A DNA stretch of 64,000 bases. Origin: CAVRCA01 sp965218045. GTDB taxonomy: Bacteria; Pseudomonadota; Alphaproteobacteria; Acetobacterales; Acetobacteraceae. Each line of letters opens with the position of its first letter. The stretch's first letter is position 1. Under the pieces are notes generated by a model. The model was given only the letters and a program-made list of their open reading frames with translations, did not search any database and was not told the origin of the DNA. Positions 35,870 through 44,807 of the stretch are shown in pieces. The translations under genes were made by a program, and so were the position numbers. Location of the stretch: NCBI GenBank assembly GCA_965218045.1, contig CBDCJX010000002.1:124001-188000 (forward strand). The letters are read 5' to 3'.

Positions 35870-37510
35870 TCAGGTTCGTTCGGGGTCGTAGTCGGGTTGC
35901 ACGCCGCTGCCGTAGCGATGCAACGCGCCGCGCTCGCCCACCGCGTTGGGGCGGAGAAACACCCAGTTCTGCCAGGCGGTGAGGCGGCCGAAGATGCGGG
36001 TCTCCATCGTCTCCGGCCCGGCGAAGCGCAGATTGGCCTCCATCGCGGTGAGCGCGTCGGGGGAGAAGCTGGCGCGCTCCTCGAGGATCAGCCGCACCTC
36101 GTCGTCCCAGTCGATGTCGTCGTAGGCGGCGGTGATCAGGCCGAGCGCCTCGGCGGCATCGCTGGGGAGCGCATCGCCGATCGCCGCTTCCGCCCGCGCG
36201 TTGCTGTCGGGCTCGCCGAGGAAGCGGGTGGCGAGGCGGGTGAGGCCGTTGCTCATCGGATAGGCGCCGAAATTGAGCGGCGACAGGTGCAAGGTCGCGC
36301 GCCCGTCAGCGAACATCAACGCGCGGTCGGCGGCAAAGGCGAGCTCGGCCAGGGTGCCGGCGAAACAGCTTCCCGGCTCGATCAGCGCAACCAGGCTGCG
36401 CGCGGTGAGGTCGAGACGCTTGAGCACGCGTTTCAGCAGCAGCCGGATTTCGCGCACCAGCCAGTGCGTGGCGTGCTGGTGCAGCAACGCATCGACCGCC
36501 AGCACCGGTTCGGCGCTGCCTTCGGTGCGCAGGGTCAGCAGCCCGAGCGTGGGTTCATTGAGGCGCAGATGCAGCAGCGCGTCATCGAACTCACGCGCCA
36601 TCGCTAGCGGCCAGAGCGCCGCCCCTTCGGCGATGAGCCCGGCGAGGTCGGCGGGCACGCGCGCCGGGCCGCGAATGGTGATGTCGGCGCGCCGTGCCGC
36701 GCGGTCGAGCGCAACGGTGACATGCTCGTAGCGCACCGCTTCCGAAGCGAACTCGCGCCGGAGCGGGGTCAGCGCGATGCCTTGCGCGTCGCGTGGCCGA
36801 TCGGACCGCTCGGCCAGGGCTTGCGCGCGCCCCTCGACCGCCGCATCCCAGGCGGAGGGCGGCACCACCTCGTCGACCAGCCGCCACTGCACCGCGCGGC
36901 TGCCCCGCACGCCTTCCTGCAAGGAGCAGAACACATCGGCGCGGTCACGCCGGACCCCGCGTTTGTCGGTCAGCCGGGTGAGCCCGCCGGTGCCGGGCAG
37001 CACCGCGAGCAGCGGCACCTCCGGCAAGGCGACGGTGCTGCGGCGGTCGTCGACCAGCATGACGTGCTCGGTGCTGATGGCGAGCTCGTACCCGCCGCCG
37101 GCGCACGGCCCGTTCACCGCCGCCATCCAGATCTGGCCGGAGCAGGCGCTCGCATCCTCGATCGCCAGCCTGGTTTCATTGGTAAACTTGCAGAAATTGA
37201 CCTTATGAGCGTGGCTGGCGGCGCCGAGCATGCGGATGTTGGCGCCGGCGCAGAACACGTTGTCCTTGCCCGAGCGCAGCACGACGCAGCGCACCTCGGG
37301 GTGCTCGAAGCGCAGCCGCTGCACCGCGTCGGCGAGCTCGATGTCGACCGCGAGGTCATACGAGTTGAGCTTCAGCTCGGCCCCGGGAAAAAGGCCGCCC
37401 GCCGGATCGACGTCCATCGTCAGAAACGCGACCGGCCCGTCGCAACGTAGCCGCCAGTGCCGATAGCTGGACGGCTCGGTCTGGCAGTCGATCCTGTCCA
37501 GGTTAATCAT
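35870..37510 (-). CDS. boxC: 2,3-epoxybenzoyl-CoA dihydrolase BoxC
   Basis: The 546-residue crotonase-superfamily enzyme hydrolyses the benzoyl-CoA epoxide and opens the ring, releasing formate. Two enoyl-CoA hydratase-like halves are visible: CVVLRSGKDNVFCAGANIRML with AAVNGPCAGGGYELAISTEHV in the first, and SLVALIEPGSCFAGTLAELAFAADRALMF in the second. The terminal RLTAWQNWVFLRPNAVGERGALHRYGSG is a BoxC signature. Its ATG overlaps the alpha/beta hydrolase stop by four bases. Confidence 0.95.
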   Translation of the reverse strand: MINLDRIDCQTEPSSYRHWRLRCDGPVAFLTMDVDPAGGLFPGAELKLNSYDLAVDIELADAVQRLRFEHPEVRCVVLRSGKDNVFCAGANIRMLGAASHAHKVNFCKFTNETRLAIEDASACSGQIWMAAVNGPCAGGGYELAISTEHVMLVDDRRSTVALPEVPLLAVLPGTGGLTRLTDKRGVRRDRADVFCSLQEGVRGSRAVQWRLVDEVVPPSAWDAAVEGRAQALAERSDRPRDAQGIALTPLRREFASEAVRYEHVTVALDRAARRADITIRGPARVPADLAGLIAEGAALWPLAMAREFDDALLHLRLNEPTLGLLTLRTEGSAEPVLAVDALLHQHATHWLVREIRLLLKRVLKRLDLTARSLVALIEPGSCFAGTLAELAFAADRALMFADGRATLHLSPLNFGAYPMSNGLTRLATRFLGEPDSNARAEAAIGDALPSDAAEALGLITAAYDDIDWDDEVRLILEERASFSPDALTAMEANLRFAGPETMETRIFGRLTAWQNWVFLRPNAVGERGALHRYGSGVQPDYDPERT

Positions 37511-38292
37511 ACGGCCAGCGCTCCCTCGACGAACCGCGCGATCTCGGCGGTCACCAGCTCGGCCGCCTCGGCGTGCGGTGCGTGCCCAACGCCTGGGATC
37601 AACATGGTCCGCACCGGCGCGGTGGCGAGGCGCTCGGCCGTCGCCAGTTGCGCTGGCGTGCCATAGGGATCGTCCACGCCCTGCATGAGCAGCACGGGCT
37701 GCGTGATGCGCGGCAGGAACTCGGTGATGTCCCACTTTCGGAACGCCGGATCGAGCCAGGCGTCGCACCAGCCGCGAAATGCCGCGTCCACGTCCGCGTG
37801 GTGGCGCGCCAGCCGATCACGCAGCCCACCGTGCGCGTACTCATCGCGTAGCGCGGCGATGCTGGCGACACAGATATCCTCGACGAAGAAGTGCGGCGCG
37901 ATCAGCACCAGCCCCCGCACCCGCGGGTCGGGCGTCGCGCCGGCATGGATCGCGGCGATGGAGGCGCCGTCGGAATGGCCGATTAGCACGCAAGAGCCGA
38001 TCCCGCCGGTGTCGAGCACGCGTGGCAGCATCTCGCGCGCCTCGTCGTGCATGTAGCTGAGCGGGCGCGGCAAGGTGATCGTGTCTGACCCGCCGTAGCC
38101 GAGGCGGGAATAGGCGAACACCGCTTGCCCGGTGGCCGACGCGAGCGCCGCTGGAAAACCCCGCCATAGCCCGACCGAGCCGAGCCCCTCGTGCAGCAGC
38201 ACCAGGGCCGGGGCCAGCTCGGGCGGCGGGCCCCAGCGGCCGGTCTCGATCTGCTGGCCGTCGAGCCGGACGAAGCCGGGGGCGCCGCTCAC
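37507..38292 (-). CDS. Alpha/beta hydrolase of the box operon
   Basis: The 261-residue enzyme has LVLLHEGLGSVGLWRGFP as the oxyanion region, the nucleophile elbow GHSDGAS near residue 107 and a late GVGHAPHAE with the catalytic histidine. Similar hydrolases are common in box and benzoate clusters, where they may hydrolyse a CoA thioester or lactone to prevent trapping of CoA; no activity is established. Start GTG overlaps the ligase stop by four bases. Confidence 0.88.
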   Translation of the reverse strand: MSGAPGFVRLDGQQIETGRWGPPPELAPALVLLHEGLGSVGLWRGFPAALASATGQAVFAYSRLGYGGSDTITLPRPLSYMHDEAREMLPRVLDTGGIGSCVLIGHSDGASIAAIHAGATPDPRVRGLVLIAPHFFVEDICVASIAALRDEYAHGGLRDRLARHHADVDAAFRGWCDAWLDPAFRKWDITEFLPRITQPVLLMQGVDDPYGTPAQLATAERLATAPVRTMLIPGVGHAPHAEAAELVTAEIARFVEGALAV

Positions 38293-39841
38293 CCGCCCTC
38301 ACGCAGCTTGTAGCGCTGGATCTTTCCCGTGGCGGTTTTCGGCAGCGCGCTCACCAGCTCGATCCAGCGCGGGTATTTCCACGGGCCGATCCGCGCCTTC
38401 ACGTGCTCACGCAGCGCCTCGCGCAGGCCGGCCGGGTCGGCGCCCTGGCGCAGCACGACAAAAGCGCGCGGCTTGAGCAGCCCGTCGGCGTCGGCCTGGC
38501 CGACCACGGCGGCCTCCAGCACGGCGGGGTGTGCCACCAGCGCCGCCTCCACCTCGAACGGCGAGACCCAGATGCCGCTCACCTTGAACATGTCGTCCGA
38601 GCGGCCGCAGTAGCGATACATCCCATCCGGGTCGCGGATGTAGGTGTCGCCGGTGCGGGTCCACTCGCCGGCGAAGGTGCGTCGGCTGCGGGCGCGCTGG
38701 TTCCAGTAGCCCTCGGCGGCACTGGGCCCGGCGACCAGCAGCTCGCCGCTTTCGCCATCGGGCACGTCCTGGCCGGCCTCGTCGACGATGCGCGCCTCGT
38801 AGCCAGGCACCGGCACGCCGGAGGTGCCGTAAGCGCAACCGGTCGGGGCGGTTGCTGATGAAGATGTGCAGCATCTCGGTGCTGCCGATCCCGTCGAGGA
38901 TGTCGACCCCGACCGCCTCGCGCCAGCGCGCGCCAATCGCTTCCGGCAGCGCCTCGCCGGCCGAGATGCAGTGGCGCAGCCGGTCCGAACCCGCGCCCGG
39001 CAGCAAGCTCGGGGTGCGCCAGCAGCCCAGCGTACAGGGTGGGCACGCCGCCGAACAGGGTCGGACGGACCCGGCGCATGACGCCGAGCACCGCTTCCGG
39101 CGTCGGTCGGTCGGGCAGCAGGAAAGCGTGCGCGCCCACCGCCATCGGGAAGGTCATGCTGTTGCCGAGCCCGTAGGCGAAGAACAGCTTCGCCGCCGAG
39201 AACATCACGTCGTCGGCGTCGATGCCGAGCACCTGGGCGCCATAGGTCTGCGCCGTCGCTTGCAGGCTGCCATGCACGTGACGGGTACCCTTCGGCGCGC
39301 CGGTGGAACCGGAGGAGTAGAGCCAGAACGCCACTTCGTCGGGTGAGGCCGGGGCCGGCGGTTCGTCCGGCTCGCCGCCATCGAGGAACGCGGCGAAGTC
39401 GCGACAGGCCGGGTCTGCGGCGGTGGCGGGCGTGCCGTCCGGCTCGGCCACCACGATGAGCCGCAGCGCGTCCAGCGCGGGCAACAACGGCCGCACGGCG
39501 GGGAGCAGCGGCGCGGAGACGACCAGCGCCTCGGCGCGGCTGTCGGCCAGGATGTAGCCGATCTGGTCCGGCGGCAGCAGGGTGTTGACCGGCACCGGCA
39601 CCGCGCCGGCCCGCATCGCGCCCCAGAACGCGACCGGGAAGTCGATGGTATCAAGCAGCAGCAATGCCACCCGCCGCTCGCGCCCGATCCCCGCCCGAGC
39701 CAGGGCGGCGGCAAAACGGGCAGTGCTGGCGCGCAGCTCGGCATAGCGCAGCGACCGCCACGGGTCGGTAAAGGTGACGCGCTGGCCGTTACCCTCGCGC
39801 TCGTGGCGATCGACGAAGAAATCCACGGCATTGCCGCTCAC
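38289..39841 (-). pseudogene. bclA: Benzoate-CoA ligase with two frameshifts
   Basis: The protein activates benzoate with ATP and CoA. The start is GTG after GGGGAGG five bases upstream, giving NAVDFFVDRHEREG. The N-terminal domain to LLAHPEL carries the AMP-binding motif YSSGSTGAPKGTRH. Near 38985-39000 homology moves to a second frame (DRLRHCISAGEALPEAIG, LDGIGSTEMLHIFISNRP) and near 38850 to a third (CAYGTSGVPVPGYEARIVDE) to the end, including the catalytic lysine region PKTATGKIQRYKL. Each shift fits one extra base. No other decay is seen, so these may be sequence errors or very recent mutations. Confidence 0.85.
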
Positions 39842-39934
39842 CCGCGCCTCCCCGGCGGCTACGGGAAAAATCCTATCACCTTGCGCCCGGTGCCGTCGCC
39901 CCGCACCATCGACCGACGAAACCGTGGATACCAC

Positions 39935-40411
39935 ATGAGCCAGCCAGCCGCGTCACCAGCCCCTGCTCGCTATTTCGAGGACTATCCCCAGGGCGCCGTC
40001 TTCGAGCTGGGCTCGTTCGAGGTCAGCGAGGAGGAGATCGTCAGCTTCGCCCGGCGCTACGATCCGCAACCGATGCACATCGACAGAGAGGCTGCCGCCG
40101 AGGGCATGTTCGGCGGGTTGATCGCCAGCGGCTGGCACACCGTCGCGCTGCAAATGCGACTCATTGCCGAGCGCTTCCTGTCCAGCGCGTCGAGCCTGCC
40201 CTCGCCGGGCATCGACGAACTGCGCTGGCTGCGGCCGGTGCGACCAGGGGATCGGCTTACGGTGCGGGTGACCGTTCTGGAGGCCAACCGCTCTCGCACC
40301 CGGCCAGACCGGGGGATGGTCCGCTCGCTGATCGAGGTGTCGAACCAGGACGACGCGGTGGTGATGTCACTGAAGCCGATGAACCTGATGCGCTGCCGAC
40401 CGTCGGCCTGA
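39935..40411 (+). CDS. MaoC-family dehydratase
   Basis: The 158-residue hot-dog fold protein has FEDYPQGAVFELGSFEVSEEEIVSFARRYDPQPMHID, the MaoC-type hydratase motif with catalytic aspartate and histidine, and FGGLIASGWHT. It should hydrate an enoyl-CoA. It is transcribed divergently from the benzoate-CoA ligase with 93 bp between them; no ribosome binding site or promoter is clear. A role in CoA-dependent aromatic degradation is likely but unproven. Confidence 0.88.
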   Translation: MSQPAASPAPARYFEDYPQGAVFELGSFEVSEEEIVSFARRYDPQPMHIDREAAAEGMFGGLIASGWHTVALQMRLIAERFLSSASSLPSPGIDELRWLRPVRPGDRLTVRVTVLEANRSRTRPDRGMVRSLIEVSNQDDAVVMSLKPMNLMRCRPSA

Positions 40412-40427
40412 CGCAGCGCTGCAACTG

Positions 40428-41399
40428 TCAGGCGATGATGGAAGGTGCGCCGGCGGCGAAGCGGGCGATGATCTCTTCGGCCTCGATATTTCGGGTGATG
40501 AACACGAGCCGGTGCGAGCGGTCCGCGTCGGGCCAGGTGGCGAGCCAGTCGGGCGGGTAGAGCGTGTGTTGCACGGCGTGGATCGCCGCCGGGGTCTCGG
40601 GGGCGTCGGCGAAGGCGATCAGCCCTTTCACCCGCAGCAGGTCCTCGCCCCGCTCGCGCGCCAGGCCGCCGAGCGCCTTGGCGAAATCGAGCCGGGTCAT
40701 GGCGCGGCCCAAGGTCAGGGCAAGCGTGGTGATGCCGTGTGAATGCACCGCCGCCGCCGACCACGGGCGTCGCATCGGCCGGGCCCGGACCGGCCCGCCA
40801 TCGCGGAACAGCGCCGCCGCCGGGGTCGTGAGGTCGGCCAGGGTCAGCCTCTCGGCGGACGGGTTCAGCCCCGCCAGTCGCGTCGCCAGCGCCTCGCTCA
40901 GCGGTGAGAGGTCGGTCTTGCTGATCAGCAGGCGATCGGCCACCACGACCTGCGCGGTCGCCTCGGCGAAGCGGTCCAGGGTCGCCAGGCCGGCAACGGC
41001 GTCGACCACGGCGAGCACGGTGTCGAACCGCAGCGCCCGCTCCAGCCAGGCGTCGGCGGCGAGCGTGTAGAGAATGGGGGCCGGCTCGGCGAGGCCGCTG
41101 GTCTCCACCACGACGCGGCGGAACGGCGGCAGGGTCGCCTCGGCGCGCCGGGCAAGCAAGCCGTACAGCGTGCGCACCAGATCCTGCCGCACGGCGCAGC
41201 ACAGGCAGCCATTGGGCAGTTGCACCACGTCGTCCGGGCTGGCTTCGACCAGGAGGTGGTCGAGCCCGACCTCGCCGAACTCGTTGATCACCACCGCCGT
41301 GTCCGCCATCGCGGGGCTGGCGAGGACGCGCCGGAGAAAACTGGTCTTGCCGCTGCCGAGGAAGCCGGTCAGCACCGAGATCGGCAGCGCCTCGGTCAA
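40428..41399 (-). CDS. Second CobW/COG0523-family GTPase
   Basis: The 323-residue GTPase has Walker A GFLGSGKTSFL, INEFGEVGLDHLLVE, the metal-binding GCLCCAVRQDL, ETSGLAEPAPILYTL, the guanine motif region LLISKTDLS, and VFITRNIEAEE in the C-terminal CobW domain. It shares layout with the gene at 14.5 kb. The start appears to be a TTG at 41399 without an evident ribosome binding site, so translation may be coupled to the 85-residue gene that ends 46 bases upstream. Confidence 0.86.
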   Translation of the reverse strand: MTEALPISVLTGFLGSGKTSFLRRVLASPAMADTAVVINEFGEVGLDHLLVEASPDDVVQLPNGCLCCAVRQDLVRTLYGLLARRAEATLPPFRRVVVETSGLAEPAPILYTLAADAWLERALRFDTVLAVVDAVAGLATLDRFAEATAQVVVADRLLISKTDLSPLSEALATRLAGLNPSAERLTLADLTTPAAALFRDGGPVRARPMRRPWSAAAVHSHGITTLALTLGRAMTRLDFAKALGGLARERGEDLLRVKGLIAFADAPETPAAIHAVQHTLYPPDWLATWPDADRSHRLVFITRNIEAEEIIARFAAGAPSIIA

Positions 41400-41445
41400 G
41401 CGCGCGCGTCCGACCCGGCGCCCAGGCCCACGCTCAGACCCGACC

Positions 41446-41703
41446 TCAAGAGTGCAGCTGCGACGCCACCGGCTCCGGCTTGGCGGCGAGGCTGGCGGTC
41501 GGGTCGGCGGCTTGCACCACCTTCAGGCAACGCGCGTAGAGGCCCAGGATCTCGGTTTCGGTGCACGGGCCTTGACCACGCAGCAGCGTGCTGCCTGCCG
41601 GGAACGGATGCTCGTGATTGCCGCGACCGCCGGCGAACAGGATGGTTTGCATCAAACCGAACGCGACCGCCTCGGGGCTGTCGCCATAAACCTGGAACGA
41701 CAT
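41446..41703 (-). CDS. Hypothetical protein (85 aa)
   Basis: The protein begins MSFQVYGDSPEAVAFGLMQ and includes an ILFAGGRGNHEHPFP glycine/histidine segment and GPCTETEILGLYARCLKVVQ. GGAGG lies five bases before the ATG, a strong site. It precedes the second CobW gene on the same strand, so it may be a small partner or client. No family recognised. Confidence 0.65.
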   Translation of the reverse strand: MSFQVYGDSPEAVAFGLMQTILFAGGRGNHEHPFPAGSTLLRGQGPCTETEILGLYARCLKVVQAADPTASLAAKPEPVASQLHS

Positions 41704-41725
41704 TATTTCCTCCGTTAGTATTGTG

Positions 41726-41745
41726 GGCGAAGGCAATCATTCGCC
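41726..41745. promoter_or_regulatory. Inverted repeat between divergent genes
   Basis: GGCGAA and TTCGCC are separated by eight bases, giving a 20-bp dyad in the 131-bp gap between the 85-residue gene and the antitoxin-like gene. A TATAAG (41771-41776) on the plus strand could be a -10 box. An operator is possible; antitoxins of this class often regulate their own promoters. Confidence 0.3.
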
Positions 41746-41834
41746 GGGAACACCACGGTGACAACTCGCGTATAAGTGAGGCGCGGACGCTGAATGAGAA
41801 ACGGATCGCGGCGACATCTCTGGATGCGTCTGAC

Positions 41835-42308
41835 GTGAAGCGCAAACCGGTCGCACATGCCCCGCCCGCCGCGCGTCCTACCCGCGCCACCGCGAGGCGC
41901 AAGCCGCCGCCCCGAGCCGAGGTGCCGCCCACCACCGCCGCCGCGCCAGCCGAACCGCCGGCGCTGACCACCAAGGCGGTCTGGCCGCTGATGGATCGGC
42001 TGCAAATTCCGGATGAGATTGCGTTGCGGCTGCTCGGCCACGCCGCCGGCGTCGGCCCCTCCGGCAAGCGGCCGCGCTTCACCCTTGATGCCGAGGAGAC
42101 GCGCCGGCTCAATTACCTGCGCGAGATCGCCAGCACCCTCGAGATAATGTTCGGCGAGGCCGGCCCGTGGCTCAGGCAGCCGGCCGACGCGTTGCCGTTC
42201 CACGGCCAGGCGCCGCTCGACTACATGGTGGCGCGTGGTGCGGCGGGGATCGCCGAGGTGCTGCGCTTCCTCGGGCGCTGGTCGCTGTCCGCCGCCTTGG
42301 GGCGATAG
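41835..42308 (+). CDS. Xre/MbcA/ParS-type toxin-binding domain protein
   Basis: The 157-residue protein has a basic, alanine/proline-rich N-terminal 50 residues, then an Xre-like part (AVWPLMDRLQIPDEIALRLLG) and a C-terminal MbcA/ParS/Xre domain: AEETRRLNYLREIASTLEIMFGEAGPWLRQP, PLDYMVARGAAGIAEVLRFLGRW. Such proteins neutralise RES-domain toxins in type II systems. No RES toxin lies next to it. The start is uncertain: the GTG at 41835 is used and has no strong ribosome binding site. Confidence 0.7.
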   Translation: MKRKPVAHAPPAARPTRATARRKPPPRAEVPPTTAAAPAEPPALTTKAVWPLMDRLQIPDEIALRLLGHAAGVGPSGKRPRFTLDAEETRRLNYLREIASTLEIMFGEAGPWLRQPADALPFHGQAPLDYMVARGAAGIAEVLRFLGRWSLSAALGR

Positions 42309-42325
42309 CGCACGCGCCATCAGGC

Positions 42326-43336
42326 TTAGGCGGCGGTGCCGTCGCGCTCGCGGATCAGGCGGGCGGCGGCGGGGGCGAAATAGGTCAGCACGCCGTTGCA
42401 GCCGGCGCGCTTGAATGCGATCAGCGCCTCGATCACCACCCGGTCGTGGTCGAGCCAGCCATTGCGCACCGCCGCCATCAGCATCGCGTATTCGCCGGAG
42501 ACCTGATAGGCGAAGGTCGGCACGGCGAACCGCTCGCGCACGCGGCGGATGATGTCGAGATACGGCATCCCCGGCTTGACCATCACCATGTCGGCGCCTT
42601 CCTCGAGGTCGAGCGCCACCTCGCGCAGCGCCTCGTCGGCGTTGGCCGGGTCCATCTGGTAGGTCTTCTTGTCGCCGGTCAGCGCCTTGGCCGAGCCGAG
42701 CGCGTCGCGGAACGGGCCGTAGAACGCGCTCGCGTATTTGGCGGCGTAGCTCATGATCCGGGTATGGATCAGGCCCTCGGCGTCGAGTGCCGCCCGGATC
42801 GCGCCGACCCGCCCGTCCATCATGTCGGAGGGGGCGATCACGTCGATGCCGGCCTCGGCCTGCACCAGCGCCTGGCGGGTAAGGATCATCAATGTCTCGT
42901 CATTGGCGACGTATCCGTCGCGTATCACTCCGTCATGGCCGTGATCGGTGTATGGGTCGAGGGCGACGTCGCCGACCAGCCCGAGCTCGGGGAACTCCTG
43001 CTTGAGCAGCCGGGCCGCCTGGCACATCAGGTTGTCGGGGTTGGTCGCCTCGCGGCCCTCGGCGTCCTTGCGGTCGGAAGGGGTCGAAGGGAACAGGGCG
43101 ATCGCCGGAATGCCGAGCCGCACTTGCGGTTCGACATGCGCCGCCAGCCGGTCGATCGTCACCCGCGCCACGCCGGGCATCGAGGCGACCTCGGTGGTGT
43201 TCGCGCGCCCCTCGATAAGGAAGATCGGCCAGATCAGGTCGTCGACCGCGAGCCGGTGCTCGGCGACCAGTCGGCGGGTCCAGGCGTCACGACGGTTGCG
43301 CCGCATGCGCGTGGTGGGGAAACGTCCGACGCTCAT
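42326..43336 (-). CDS. hemB: Delta-aminolevulinic acid dehydratase (porphobilinogen synthase)
   Basis: The 336-residue enzyme condenses two 5-aminolevulinate molecules to porphobilinogen in heme synthesis. Active-site lysines lie in SYAAKYASAFYGPF and MVKPGMPYLDI. The metal loop reads DVALDPYTDHGHDG, with Asp in place of the zinc-binding cysteines, the zinc-independent (Mg-type) form common in alphaproteobacteria and plants. AAGGAG precedes the ATG. It converges with the antitoxin-like gene. Confidence 0.96.
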   Translation of the reverse strand: MSVGRFPTTRMRRNRRDAWTRRLVAEHRLAVDDLIWPIFLIEGRANTTEVASMPGVARVTIDRLAAHVEPQVRLGIPAIALFPSTPSDRKDAEGREATNPDNLMCQAARLLKQEFPELGLVGDVALDPYTDHGHDGVIRDGYVANDETLMILTRQALVQAEAGIDVIAPSDMMDGRVGAIRAALDAEGLIHTRIMSYAAKYASAFYGPFRDALGSAKALTGDKKTYQMDPANADEALREVALDLEEGADMVMVKPGMPYLDIIRRVRERFAVPTFAYQVSGEYAMLMAAVRNGWLDHDRVVIEALIAFKRAGCNGVLTYFAPAAARLIRERDGTAA

Positions 43337-43422
43337 GCCGACACTCTCCTTGCCAGGCTACCCAAGGCTGCATTCGGATTAGGGCACGGGGGGAGCCCTG
43401 CCAAGCGTCGGCCGGCGACGCC

Positions 43423-44664
43423 TCAGGCCGGAACACCTCCCTCGGGGATGTCCTGCAACCGGGCGGCGATCTCGCGCATCACGGTTTCGGGGTCGGGGGA
43501 CATCCCGGCGCGGCGGGCCTCCGGCGCCAGGCGGTAGCCTTCGATATAGGCGCCGAGCCAGCGGGCGCGGGCGACCATGGCGCGGCCGAACGCGAGCCGC
43601 TTGGCCTCGTAGCGGAGCAACGCGGCCGCCGGATCGCTCGGTGTTTCGGCCAGCGCGGCGGTCAGGCTCTCCGCATCCAGCGAGGCTTTCACCACGCCGG
43701 CGCCGACATGCGGACGTGCCACGAAAGCGGCGTCGCCCAGCAGCGCCACCCGGCCCGCCACCATGCGCGGCGATTCGTAATCGAAGATGGGCTGGAAGAA
43801 GATCTGCGGCGTGCTCTCCACGACGGCGACGAACTGCGGCGCCAAGGTCGCCCGGGCGGCCGCTTTCACCTCGGCGATCACCTCCGGCCGGATCAGTGGT
43901 GGCGCGATCGAGACACCATGCCGCCGACCGGTCGCGTCGGTGCACAGCAGCGGCAACGCGGTCGCCTCGTCGGCCGGCCGGTACCACGCCCAGTTGAAGC
44001 CACGCTCCCCCGGGCGGGTGCCGTCGGCGCGGCCGGGCACCGGGTAGCCCAGCGCCATGCCGTCTTCGGTGAGGAAGAAGCTCATCCGCTCGAACAATGC
44101 CTGGTGCGCGATCGCCGGAACCTCGTTCTCCTCCAGCAAGCCGCGCCAGACCACGTAACCGGCGTAACGCGGCTCGACCGCGCCGAAGCAGAGGCCGCGC
44201 AAGGTGGAGCGAACCCCGTCGGCGCCGACCAGCACGTCGCCCTCGACCCGAGTGCCGTCGGAGAAGATCGCGGTGACACCATCCGGGGTCTGCTCCACCG
44301 CCTCGATCTGCATCGCCGGGCGGTAGCACGCGTCTGGGAGGGCGCGCTGCAACAGCCGGTAGATCTTCGCCCAGGAGCTCATCAGCTCGGGAAAGGCGCG
44401 GGTCGCGAGCACCGCCCCGGTGTGGTCGAAGCAGGCCCGCTCCGCCGCCAGCACCCCCAGCGGCTCGCTGTCCACGTCGATGCCGATCTTGCGCATCGTG
44501 TCGAACATCTCGTGATGCGTGCCGATGCCGGCGCCGCGGCTCGACAGGTCGCCCCTGGTGCGCTCGAACACCAGCACGTCCCAGCCAGCCTGGCGCAACA
44601 GGGTCGCGGCGAACAGGCCGCCCAGTGAGCCGCCGACGATCAAGGCCCGTTTCGTGTGTGCCAT
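43423..44664 (-). CDS. FAD-dependent aromatic monooxygenase-like protein
   Basis: The 413-residue flavoprotein has the GxGxxG-type opening ALIVGGSLGGLFAATLLRQAG, DG-type motif VLVGADGVRSTLRG and the second FAD motif RVALLGDAAFVARPHVGAGVVKA. It matches group A hydroxylases near 2,6-dihydroxypyridine 3-hydroxylase or salicylate hydroxylase. Start ATG at 44664. It is upstream of hemB on the same strand with an 86-bp gap, which contains only a short GC dyad around 43381-43399. Substrate unknown. Confidence 0.87.
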   Translation of the reverse strand: MAHTKRALIVGGSLGGLFAATLLRQAGWDVLVFERTRGDLSSRGAGIGTHHEMFDTMRKIGIDVDSEPLGVLAAERACFDHTGAVLATRAFPELMSSWAKIYRLLQRALPDACYRPAMQIEAVEQTPDGVTAIFSDGTRVEGDVLVGADGVRSTLRGLCFGAVEPRYAGYVVWRGLLEENEVPAIAHQALFERMSFFLTEDGMALGYPVPGRADGTRPGERGFNWAWYRPADEATALPLLCTDATGRRHGVSIAPPLIRPEVIAEVKAAARATLAPQFVAVVESTPQIFFQPIFDYESPRMVAGRVALLGDAAFVARPHVGAGVVKASLDAESLTAALAETPSDPAAALLRYEAKRLAFGRAMVARARWLGAYIEGYRLAPEARRAGMSPDPETVMREIAARLQDIPEGGVPA

Positions 44665-44807
44665 CGTCTCGCTCCCTCAACGGGACGGATGGTATGCCCT
44701 CCCGCCGGGGCAGCCAATCCGCGGCTCGGATCGCGGTCGGGGGAAGGTGACCGGGCTCCGCGCCACATGTTACACGTGCCCATCCGACGGAAAGACCGAG
44801 ATTTCGC

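Noticed and set aside
44665..44807. Possible riboswitch before glyA
   Set aside because: No conserved core of glycine, SAM, SAH or THF riboswitches could be found in the 143 bp.
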